From contig JAFRMB010000133.1 of assembly GCA_017430945.1 (NCBI GenBank), forward strand, positions 1 to 27,729: a DNA stretch of 27,729 nt. The letters run 5' to 3'. The position numbers and the translations under genes are program-made. Under the pieces are notes generated by a model. It was not told the origin of the DNA. It saw only the letters and a program-made list of their open reading frames with translations, and ran no database searches. The DNA comes from Clostridia bacterium (GTDB taxonomy: Bacteria; Bacillota_A; Clostridia; Christensenellales; Aristaeellaceae). Of the stretch, positions 1 to 6,191 are shown one piece after another. The number at the start of each line of letters is the position of its first letter. The stretch's first letter is position 1.

Positions 1-565
1 CCACGCCGATGTCGATGGCCACGGCGTCGATGGCACCGGCCATCAGCTCGGTGAAGCAGATGTTGTAGTTCTCATAGCGCACCAGCTCGCCGAAGGTCGC
101 GCCGAATTCGGCCGCGTCGCCGCCGTCGCTGAGCAGGATGTCGGCAGAGGTGCCCAGCTGCACGCCCACGCGCTTGCCGGCCACGTCGTCCAGGGTCTCG
201 ATGCCGCTGCCCTTCTTGGTCAGGATCATCTGGGAGTTGTCAGAGTAGGCCATGGAGATGCTGTATGCCTCGGGATCGATGACGTCGATGGTCAGGCCGG
301 ACCAGATGCAGTCCATGTCGCCCGCGTCCAGCTGGATCAGCTTGGTGTCCCAGTTGATCGGCACCACTTCCTGGGTCCAGCCCAGGATCTCGCAGACCTT
401 CTGGCACATCTCGACATCGTAGCCGGTGTAGCTGCCGTCGTTGCCCATGTAGGAATAGGGCGGATACTCCGCGTCGATGCCCATCCTGAAAACGGTCCCC
501 TCGGCCAGACAGGCTGCGCTCATCATGAGCACCAGGGCTACCAAAACAGAGATCATGCGTTTCAT
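1..565 (-). CDS. Amino-acid ABC transporter substrate-binding protein (family 3), N-terminal part
   Basis: The ATG at 565 opens a frame that runs off the left edge, so about 188 codons are visible and the C-terminus is missing. The protein begins MKRMISVLVALVLMMSAACLAEG, a signal peptide. There is a Cys (SAAC) near its end, so it could be a lipoprotein, although AlaLeuAlaGlu-like cleavage is also possible. The mature part shows family-3 solute-binding signatures: FRMGIDAEYPPYSY, then GYDVEMCQKVCEILGW, then VPINWDTKLIQLDAGDMDCIW, and later GKRVGVQLGTSADILL. Family knowledge: these proteins capture polar amino acids outside the membrane and deliver them to an ABC permease. The permease and ATPase genes would lie to the left, outside the window. 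A GGGAGG ribosome binding site sits just upstream of the ATG. The family call is firm; the exact amino acid cannot be told. Confidence 0.9.
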   Translation of the reverse strand, partial: MKRMISVLVALVLMMSAACLAEGTVFRMGIDAEYPPYSYMGNDGSYTGYDVEMCQKVCEILGWTQEVVPINWDTKLIQLDAGDMDCIWSGLTIDVIDPEAYSISMAYSDNSQMILTKKGSGIETLDDVAGKRVGVQLGTSADILLSDGGDAAEFGATFGELVRYENYNICFTELMAGAIDAVAIDIGV

Positions 566-588
566 GTCGTTCTTCCTCCCATTCGGAT

Positions 589-617
589 ATTGTAAACTTG
601 ATGATAACACATTACCA
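589..617 (-). promoter_or_regulatory. Possible promoter of the amino-acid-binding protein gene
   Basis: On the minus strand a TACAAT -10-like hexamer lies at 589-594, about 24 bases upstream of the ATG at 565. The hexamer 17 bases further upstream is TGGTAA, a poor -35. The stretch is clearly more AT-rich than its surroundings. Weak call. Confidence 0.35.
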
Positions 618-673
618 CAGTGAAGTAAAGAGGCGGCGGCAACGTTTCGGAAATTTAACGGGCGGCGGCGCGA

Positions 674-1765
674 TCAGCCGTTGCACACCACGTCGCAGCA
701 GAGGCTGCCGCCGTCGACGTAGGTGTAGATGGTGATGGCGCCGGAGCCGGTGTAGCGGAACGAGAAATCCAGGTCCGCGTTGTAGTCGGTGAGGATGGCG
801 TCCGACGACCGGTCCACGTAATCCTGATTGTAGCGCGTTCCATAGGTAGATTTTTCGATGATGGCCACGTCGTCCATGTCCTTGACGGCGAGCCAGATCA
901 CGCTGGCCACCTGGGCCACGCCGCCGCCCACGACGCGCGCGCCGCGGCCGTTGACGGCCATGTCGTAGCCGTATTTTTCGGTGCGCGGCCCGACGATCCT
1001 GTTGAACGAGAAGACGTCGTCCCCGGCCAGCGTGGTGTCATATACGCTGCCGGCAGCCAGCCGGACGTTGTTCGCCGTCTCGCCGTACTCATCGAAGGGG
1101 ATGCGGGCCGTGACGGTCTGCGTCCGGCTCGGCACCGCCGTCGGCCTGGGCGTGCTCCAGTCGTCGAACCAGCTGCCGGTCTGACCGGACCAGTCGTCGA
1201 ACCAGGTGCTTTCGCCGGACCAGCCGCTGCCGGCGCCGTCCTCCATCGTGAGCTCGCAGTAAAGCCAGTCCCCGTTGTACCACATCTCGATCCTCATGTC
1301 CGAGGCGTAGTTGGTGAACCGGAAGTCGATGCCCGCGCTGTAGTCGGTGATCACGGCCAGGCTCCCGTCGGAGACGTGATCGCCCTTATAGTTGTTGCCA
1401 TAGGTTGACAGGGAATTGAAGCGGATCTCGCCCTCGACGTTCAGAAGCGCCATGTACAGCGTGCTGGCGACCTGCGACACGCCGCCGCCGGTGACGTTCA
1501 CGCCGCGGCCGTTGGGGGCGGAGCGGTAGCCGCGCGCGCCGGTGCGGGCGCCGACGACGTCGTTGAACGAAAACGCTTCGCCGGCGCGAACGTATGTGCC
1601 GTTGATCGCCTCCACCGCCAGGCGGATATTGTTGATCTTGTTGTCGCTGGCGTCGTACAGCGCGGTCCGGGCGTTGGCATAGACCGCGGCCTTCGCCGCG
1701 GGACATCCCGGCACCGCCAGCAGCAGCGCCAGCGCGAGGAGCGCGCACAGCCATCTCCTGTTCAT
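674..1765 (-). CDS. Secreted protein with two tandem VanW-like domains
   Basis: This 363-residue protein has an N-terminal signal peptide (about residues 1-27, probable cleavage after AKA). Two copies of a VanW-type domain follow. Copy 1 spans about residues 40-170 (NNIRLAVEAING, AFSFNDVVGARTG, NGRGVNVTGGGVSQVASTLY, STYG, ITDYSAGIDFRF). Copy 2 spans about 222-360 (NNVRLAAGSVYD, VFSFNRIVGPRTEKYGY, NGRGARVVGGGVAQVAS, STYG, LTDYNADLDFSF). The linker is Trp/Asp-rich and contains WFDDWS twice. Family knowledge: VanW-like domains occur in cell-surface proteins of Gram-positive bacteria, but their biochemistry is not established. The usual motif is GGGxCQVSST; here the Cys is Ser in copy 1 and Ala in copy 2. 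AAGGAGG precedes the ATG at 1765. It lies 110 bases downstream of scpA on the same strand, with no clear promoter between them. Confidence 0.85.
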   Translation of the reverse strand: MNRRWLCALLALALLLAVPGCPAAKAAVYANARTALYDASDNKINNIRLAVEAINGTYVRAGEAFSFNDVVGARTGARGYRSAPNGRGVNVTGGGVSQVASTLYMALLNVEGEIRFNSLSTYGNNYKGDHVSDGSLAVITDYSAGIDFRFTNYASDMRIEMWYNGDWLYCELTMEDGAGSGWSGESTWFDDWSGQTGSWFDDWSTPRPTAVPSRTQTVTARIPFDEYGETANNVRLAAGSVYDTTLAGDDVFSFNRIVGPRTEKYGYDMAVNGRGARVVGGGVAQVASVIWLAVKDMDDVAIIEKSTYGTRYNQDYVDRSSDAILTDYNADLDFSFRYTGSGAITIYTYVDGGSLCCDVVCNG

Positions 1766-1875
1766 ATCGAAGCCTCCTTATCGGTCGCTCGGATCGACGG
1801 TGTATGGCCGTTAGACGCGGTACGGACGCGTAAGGTTCCGCGCGGATCTGCCGCGGCGCGCTTCCACGGGCCCGC

Positions 1876-2595
1876 TCACGCCGACGTCAGGCGGATCTCG
1901 TCGTAAGCGGCGTCCTGCTCGACGCGCAGCCGGTTCAGTTTGATGAGCTCCAGCAGCGCCAGGAACATGGTCACGACCTCCTGCCGCGTGAAATCCGCAT
2001 CGAACAGCGCGCTGAACGTACAGCCGCCCCCGCGCAGCCGGCGCGAGATGCGCGCCATGCAGCCGGCGACGGTGTACGCGTCGCGCCGGATCTCCCGGTT
2101 GGCCAGCCGGTCGGCGAGCTCCGCCCGCTCCGCGCGCTCCAGTACCTTCCGGTAGGCGCGGATCAGCTTGTCCAGCGTCAGCCCGGTGATCTCGATGTTG
2201 GGCGGCGGCAGCGGGTACTCCTCCGGCAGCTTGGTCATGAGGTCGCGGGCATCCTCCTCGAGCGCGTGCATGCGCGCCGAAGCTTCCTTGAACTGCCGGT
2301 ATTCCTCCAGCTGCCGGATGAGGGCCTCCTCCGGACTCAGCTCGTCGGGGTCCTGCGGCTTGGGCGGCTTTGGCAGCATCGCGCGGGACTTGATCTCCAG
2401 AAGCGTCGCCGCCATCTGCAGGAATTCGCTGGCCGAATCCATGTCCAGCTCATCCACCAGCTTCATGGCCGCCAGATACTGCTCGGTGATCTCGGACACG
2501 AAGATATCGCGGATGTCGATCTTCGCGTTGGATATGAGCGTCAGCAGCAGATCCAGCGGCCCGTCGAACTGCTTGAGCGATACGATATAAGGCAT
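1876..2595 (-). CDS. scpA: Segregation and condensation protein A
   Basis: At 239 residues this is the usual length for ScpA. It starts MPYIVSLKQFDGPLDLLLTLI, the characteristic N-terminus that binds the SMC neck. The segment IDIRDIFVSEITEQYL and DSASEFLQMAATLLEIKSRAML follow, and there is a C-terminal winged-helix-like part (FTRQEVVTMFLALLELIKLNRLRV) that would contact the SMC cap. Family knowledge: ScpA is the kleisin of the bacterial SMC-ScpA-ScpB complex, which compacts and segregates the chromosome. The ATG at 2595 has a GGAGG that overlaps the end of the upstream protease gene; only 10 bases separate the two frames, so they are probably co-transcribed. scpB is often the next gene in Firmicutes but is not here: the next frame is the VanW-like protein. 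Confidence 0.95.
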   Translation of the reverse strand: MPYIVSLKQFDGPLDLLLTLISNAKIDIRDIFVSEITEQYLAAMKLVDELDMDSASEFLQMAATLLEIKSRAMLPKPPKPQDPDELSPEEALIRQLEEYRQFKEASARMHALEEDARDLMTKLPEEYPLPPPNIEITGLTLDKLIRAYRKVLERAERAELADRLANREIRRDAYTVAGCMARISRRLRGGGCTFSALFDADFTRQEVVTMFLALLELIKLNRLRVEQDAAYDEIRLTSA

Positions 2596-2605
2596 ACGTC
2601 CTCCG

Positions 2606-3475
2606 TCAGGTCATGAGCCCCATGGCCTTAAGGCCCATGGCGGCGAGACTGCCCGCCCCGGTGAGCACCTGTTCGTCCACCCAGCCCAGCAGCTTCCCGA
2701 CCGCGCCGGACATCACCAGCACGAGCATCGCCATGGACGCGATGCGCGCGACGTTGTGGTCTGCGAAAAGGCTGCGCTTCAGGAACAGGTCGTTCACCAC
2801 GTGGTAGCCGTCCAGCGGCGGCACCGGCAACAGATTGAAAATGCAAAGCACCAGGTTCGTCACCGCGAAATACCCCAGCATCTGATAGAGATGGCCGGAG
2901 ATCTCGCCGAACATCGGAGCGATCAGGTAATCCGACGCGTATGGCAGCATGTTCAGAAGCGCGCTCAGCGGCATGTAGTAATAGGTGCCGTCCCGCAGAT
3001 CGAAGAGGCAGTCCATGCCCGCGTAGCGCGCGCGGCAGATGCGGCCCGACAGCGCGCTCACCTCCACCGCGGGCACCCTGGCGAGCGCCGCGGCAAAGAT
3101 CGCGAACATCACCACCATGGCCAGCACGAACAGCAGGAGGTTCATCGTCACGCCGGCCACGGACACCTTCAGATCGTCTCTCCGGAAGTTCCTGTAGCGC
3201 AGAGGATTCACCGGTACGGGCTTGGCCCAGCCGTACCCCACGAGCAGCATCATCACCGTGCCGAGCGGGTCCAGGTGCTTGAGCGGGTTCAGCGTCAGGC
3301 GGCCCATCAGCCGCGCGGTGTCGTCGCCGCAGCGGCTGGCCACCCACGCGTGCGCGAATTCGTGCGCCGACAGCGCCAGGATCCGCCCGGGGAACGCCAG
3401 CAGGAATATGATCAGCATCCCTTTGGGATCGCTCAGGAATTCATCGAGATACGTCAGCAAGACACTGTCCTCCAT
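2606..3475 (-). CDS. Site-2-protease-family (M50) membrane metalloprotease
   Basis: This protein of up to 289 residues is strongly hydrophobic, with several membrane segments. The zinc motif HEFAH (about residues 38-42) lies in an early helix. It is followed by GRLTLNPLKHLDPLGT and GWAKPVPVNPLRYRN, both diagnostic of the short M50 rhomboid-like/YwhC-type subgroup. A later NLLPVPPLDGYHV supplies the third metal-ligand Asp. Family knowledge: these enzymes cut within or next to membranes; the substrate of this subgroup is unknown. A strong promoter lies at 3497-3525. The ATG at 3475 would have only a short leader and no clear ribosome binding site, but its own first codons contain GGAGG placed 8 bases before an in-frame TTG at 3460. 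That TTG may be the true start. The gene leads directly into scpA. Confidence 0.9.
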   Translation of the reverse strand: MEDSVLLTYLDEFLSDPKGMLIIFLLAFPGRILALSAHEFAHAWVASRCGDDTARLMGRLTLNPLKHLDPLGTVMMLLVGYGWAKPVPVNPLRYRNFRRDDLKVSVAGVTMNLLLFVLAMVVMFAIFAAALARVPAVEVSALSGRICRARYAGMDCLFDLRDGTYYYMPLSALLNMLPYASDYLIAPMFGEISGHLYQMLGYFAVTNLVLCIFNLLPVPPLDGYHVVNDLFLKRSLFADHNVARIASMAMLVLVMSGAVGKLLGWVDEQVLTGAGSLAAMGLKAMGLMT

Positions 3476-3496
3476 GCTTCACGAAATGTCTGCCTC

Positions 3497-3525
3497 ATTA
3501 TAACCGATTTTCGCGGGATGTTCAA
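3497..3525 (-). promoter_or_regulatory. Sigma-A promoter for the M50 protease-scpA operon
   Basis: On the minus strand: -35 TTGAAC (3520-3525), a 17-base spacer and a perfect -10 TATAAT (3497-3502). It is immediately back-to-back with the plus-strand promoter at 3529. Confidence 0.85.
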
Positions 3526-3528
3526 GCC

Positions 3529-3557
3529 TTGCAGGCGGGCGGCAAATGTGTTATAAT
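3529..3557 (+). promoter_or_regulatory. Sigma-A promoter for the 3610-4149 gene
   Basis: -35 TTGCAG (3529-3534), a 17-base spacer and a perfect -10 TATAAT (3552-3557). Because it overlaps the 5' end of the longest possible reading frame, it rules out the upstream start at 3529 and supports the ATG at 3610. Confidence 0.85.
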
Positions 3558-3609
3558 GTCGCAAACACATTCCGGTCCGGCACAGCCGGCGGACGACAGG
3601 AGGCTGCCT

Positions 3610-4149
3610 ATGGGATTCTTTTCCGGTCCCGATGAGGTCGCGCGCAAGGCGAACCTGAAGGTGATGGAGGATAAACGGCTGGCTTTTGCCCAGGCGATGC
3701 AGGCGCGCGGCTTTGCGCCCGAGCGGATGCTGATGTCGCAGCGGGAGGACGGCGGACTGATGGCGGTGTGCCGCTTCGGCGGCAAATGCTGCCTGATCGT
3801 CGGGCCCGGCTTCGGCAAGGAAGGGGACTTCGAGCTCGAGGAGTTCGATCGCTTCGACGTGCGCATCCAGCAGGTGAGCGTCAAGGCCGAAGGCATGGGC
3901 GGCATTTTCGGCTTCGGCAAGCGCGGACAGCACGGCATCGAGTACCATATCACACGGCACGACGGCAGCGAGGCCGTCATGCCCTTCGTGTTCGGGCGCA
4001 ATACGTGGGCCGAATTCACGCTCCCCAAAAACCCGCTGCTCAAGACCCGGCGCCGCCGCGGCGACGCCAACGTCGTGTGGGACCTGAAGCCCATCGAATC
4101 CAATCAGATCCAGAGGATCCTCGACCTCGCGGATTCGTATCTCGGCTGA
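3610..4149 (+). CDS. Conserved-looking protein of unknown function, 179 residues
   Basis: I do not recognise this protein. The start at 3610 is chosen because AGGAGG lies 6 bases upstream and the promoter at 3529-3557 places transcription just before it. There is no signal peptide or membrane segment, so it should be cytoplasmic. It opens MGFFSGPDEVARKANLKVMEDKR, probably an amphipathic helix. A beta-rich middle follows with Gly-rich turns (RFGGKCCLIVGPGFGKEGDFEL, KAEGMGGIFGFGKRGQHGIEY) and a basic patch (KTRRRRGD). It ends in a helix (IESNQIQRILDLADSYLG). The pattern of alternating beta strands with a final helix would fit a PH-like barrel, but that is a guess. It is a single-gene transcript with its own promoter and terminator. 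Confidence 0.8.
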   Translation: MGFFSGPDEVARKANLKVMEDKRLAFAQAMQARGFAPERMLMSQREDGGLMAVCRFGGKCCLIVGPGFGKEGDFELEEFDRFDVRIQQVSVKAEGMGGIFGFGKRGQHGIEYHITRHDGSEAVMPFVFGRNTWAEFTLPKNPLLKTRRRRGDANVVWDLKPIESNQIQRILDLADSYLG

Positions 4150-4169
4150 CGGTCCGAAGGGCGCACGAT

Positions 4170-4212
4170 AAAACACGTCAGCGGCGCGATCATGCGCCGC
4201 TGACGTGTTTTT
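4170..4212 (+). terminator. Strong, probably bidirectional intrinsic terminator
   Basis: A perfect 18-base-pair stem (4170-4187 with 4194-4211) around the six-base loop GATCAT, followed on the plus strand by a T run. On the minus strand the stem ends in TTTT followed by ATCG. It lies between two convergent genes, the unknown gene ending at 4149 and the LCP gene ending at 4229, and can serve both. Confidence 0.9.
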
Positions 4213-4228
4213 GCTTTGCCCGGAGGGA

Positions 4229-5269
4229 TCAGCCGCCGTAGATGAACTGCTGCAGCAGCTGGCGGTTGGCGTTGAAGTCGGGCTTGATGCACCAGACGCC
4301 GTCGAACGTGCCGGACTTGAAGGTGTTGTCCGCCGGGATGCGGAACTGGCGGATGCTGTCCATATCCATCTGCATGCCCGCCGCGGCGATGGTCATGAGC
4401 TGGGTGATGTTCATGTTGGTCTCGACGCAGCCCAGCAGCTTCATGATGACGCCCACGATGGTGCCTGCGTTCTCGTTCTGCAGCCGCTTGGCGATCTGGG
4501 TCAGCACATAGCGCTGGCGCTGGGTGCGCTTGTAGTCGGAGTCGATCTTACGGATGCGGGCGAACGCGGTGGCCTGGTTGCCGTTCAGGTGAACGCCCTT
4601 GCCGTAAGTCTCCAGCTTATCCATGCCGGAGAGCGGGGACAGATCGAACAGACCCTTGTTCAGCGCATCCTTCTCCTTCTCGGTGACGTCCAGGTCCAGG
4701 CCGCCGATCAGGTCGATGACCTCAGCCATGGAGCTCAGGTTCACCAGCGCGTAGTACTGCAGATTCAGCCCGAAGTACTCGTTTATGGTGCGCATGGTCA
4801 GCTGCGGGCCGCCCATGAAGCAGGCGGCATTGAGCTTGACGGACTGTTGATGGCCGTTCACGGAGACCCAGATGTCGCGCATGAAGGACGTCAGCTTGGC
4901 TTCCTTGGTCGCCAGGTTCAGCGACAGCACGATCATGGAATCGGTGCGGCCGTACTTGTTGGTGTATTTCACGTCAGAGCCGAGCAGCAGTATGTTCAGC
5001 CAGTTGTCCGGCAGGCCCTCGGTGACGGCGAAGTCGTCGATGGTGTACATCTCGTCGTCCGGCGCGGCCTGCTGGCCGGACATCCAGTCGGCCTCGGGTT
5101 CGGCCTCGGGCATCGATGCGTCCAGCTCATCCTCATAGGGGTTTTCGAGCAGATCATCCGGCTCGGGCGTCACCATCGGGATAGCGTTCGATTCCGCCAC
5201 GGCGCCGAAGACCAGCGACGCGATCAGGGCCACGGCCAGCAATATTGAAACTATCTTTTTGTTCTTCAC
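4229..5269 (-). CDS. LytR-CpsA-Psr (LCP) family cell-wall glycopolymer ligase
   Basis: The protein is 346 residues from a GTG start at 5269. A GGAGG lies about 10 bases upstream, and the promoter at 5325-5353 excludes the longer frame. One N-terminal membrane segment (about residues 6-24) is followed by an acidic, Pro/Glu/Asp-rich linker (about 30-75). The LCP domain then runs from NWLNILLLGSD to the end. Hallmarks are RTDSMIVLSLN, FMRDIWV (the conserved Arg-Asp pair, about 131-132), and ARIRKIDSDYKRTQRQRYVL with its conserved Arg residues. Family knowledge: LCP enzymes transfer teichoic acids or capsular polymers from polyprenyl phosphate to peptidoglycan on the outer face of the membrane. 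The polymer handled here cannot be inferred. The gene is monocistronic and ends at the shared terminator at 4170-4212. Confidence 0.92.
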   Translation of the reverse strand: MKNKKIVSILLAVALIASLVFGAVAESNAIPMVTPEPDDLLENPYEDELDASMPEAEPEADWMSGQQAAPDDEMYTIDDFAVTEGLPDNWLNILLLGSDVKYTNKYGRTDSMIVLSLNLATKEAKLTSFMRDIWVSVNGHQQSVKLNAACFMGGPQLTMRTINEYFGLNLQYYALVNLSSMAEVIDLIGGLDLDVTEKEKDALNKGLFDLSPLSGMDKLETYGKGVHLNGNQATAFARIRKIDSDYKRTQRQRYVLTQIAKRLQNENAGTIVGVIMKLLGCVETNMNITQLMTIAAAGMQMDMDSIRQFRIPADNTFKSGTFDGVWCIKPDFNANRQLLQQFIYGG

Positions 5270-5324
5270 GGATCTCCATCCTCCGACAATAGAATCGAAT
5301 GGGCGTCCACATTTGCCCGTGTAC

Positions 5325-5353
5325 ATTATAACAGCGGTATCTGCAAAAATCAA
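5325..5353 (-). promoter_or_regulatory. Sigma-A promoter of the LCP gene
   Basis: On the minus strand: -35 TTGATT (5348-5353), a 17-base spacer and -10 TATAAT (5325-5330). A 7-base inverted repeat, GTGACAA (5357-5363) with TTGTCAC (5378-5384), lies just upstream of the -35 and could be a binding site for a regulator. Confidence 0.8.
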
Positions 5354-5356
5354 TCG

Positions 5357-5384
5357 GTGACAATGATTCGACCCAACTTGTCAC
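5357..5384. repeat. Short inverted repeat upstream of the LCP promoter
   Basis: GTGACAA and TTGTCAC, 14 bases apart, sit directly upstream of the LCP -35 box. The position fits an activator site, but 7-base arms in an AT-rich gap can arise by chance. Confidence 0.35.
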
Positions 5385-5430
5385 ACCATAGTCCAATTCC
5401 CGACACAATCATTGCCGGCGCGAACGAACA

Positions 5431-5456
5431 GGGGCGGCGCAACACTGCGCCGCCCC
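5431..5456 (-). terminator. Probable terminator of hpf
   Basis: A perfect 11-base-pair GC-rich stem (5431-5441 with 5446-5456) with a four-base loop, 24 bases after the hpf stop codon. The following minus-strand sequence is T-containing (TGTTCGTTCG) but not a clean T run, so its efficiency is uncertain. Confidence 0.55.
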
Positions 5457-5479
5457 GCCTGCAAGCGGATTTTTGATTT

Positions 5480-6004
5480 CTATTCCTCGGGGATCAGCAG
5501 GCCGTAGCTGCCGTCGTTTCTGCGGTACAGCACGTTCATGGTCTCGTTCTCGGAGTTCATGAACAGGAAGAAATTGTGGCCCAGCAGCTCCATCTGCGTG
5601 ATGGCGTCCTCGACCTCCATCGGCTTGACGGCGAACTTTTTGACGCGCACGACGTCGTACTTCGCCTCCTCGTATACCGGCTCGACGACCTCGCCCGCCT
5701 CTGCCCTGGCTTCGCGCAGCTGCTTGCCCATCTTGGTGCGGTACCGGCGGATCTGGCTCTCCAGCTTATCCACCGCGCGGTCGATGGAGAGGTACATGTC
5801 GTTGGAGCTCTCCTCTGCGCGCAGGATCAGGCCGCTGACGCTCATCGTGATCTCGGCGATGTTCCTGCCGCCGCGCTGCTGCTTGAAGCGCACGAGGGCC
5901 TCCGGTTCACGATTGAAGTAGCGCTCGAGCTTGGAAAGCTTTTTCTCCGTCCTGGCCTTCAGGCTGTCCGAAACTACGTCCTTGCCGGAATAGACAAACT
6001 TCAT
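5480..6004 (-). CDS. hpf: Ribosome hibernation promoting factor, long form
   Basis: At about 174 residues this has the two-domain layout of long HPF. The N-terminal S30AE domain runs over about residues 1-100 (KFVYSGKDVVSDSLKAR, KLERYF, IAEITMSVSGLILRAEE, DMYLSIDRAVDKLESQIRRY). A linker follows, then the C-terminal dimerisation domain (about 120-174: VRVKKFAVKPMEVEDAITQMELLGHNFFLFMNSE, INVLYRRNDGSYGLLIPE-like end). Family knowledge: the N-domain occupies the tRNA and mRNA channel of the 30S subunit, and the C-domain pairs two ribosomes into inactive 100S dimers. Two ATGs compete. The one at 6010 is only 2 bases from GAGGAG, while the one at 6004 is 8 bases away and so preferred. relA, whose product often controls such genes, lies in the same window but in another transcript. 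Confidence 0.95.
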   Translation of the reverse strand: MKFVYSGKDVVSDSLKARTEKKLSKLERYFNREPEALVRFKQQRGGRNIAEITMSVSGLILRAEESSNDMYLSIDRAVDKLESQIRRYRTKMGKQLREARAEAGEVVEPVYEEAKYDVVRVKKFAVKPMEVEDAITQMELLGHNFFLFMNSENETMNVLYRRNDGSYGLLIPEE

Positions 6005-6191
6005 TTTCATCGCTCCTCTATATCGAAATGACGCTGGATCCGCGCCGCTTCGCGGGCGCCGTGCCCGCTACGCGCGCAATCGCCTGCCGCGCCTTATTGT
6101 TAATATTCTGCGTCGATCCCGGTTTTCCTGCATGGGCCGGAAAAAAACCTACGTCGCGATCCCGCGCGGGCCGAAGGGCACGGCCGGCGTC

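Noticed and set aside
3529..3609. N-terminal extension of the unknown gene to 3529
   Set aside because: It overlaps the promoter; transcription begins after it and AGGAGG serves the ATG at 3610.
6139..6146. T run on the minus strand after topB as a terminator
   Set aside because: Seven T residues occur, but the sequence before them forms only a four-base stem, so I do not call it.
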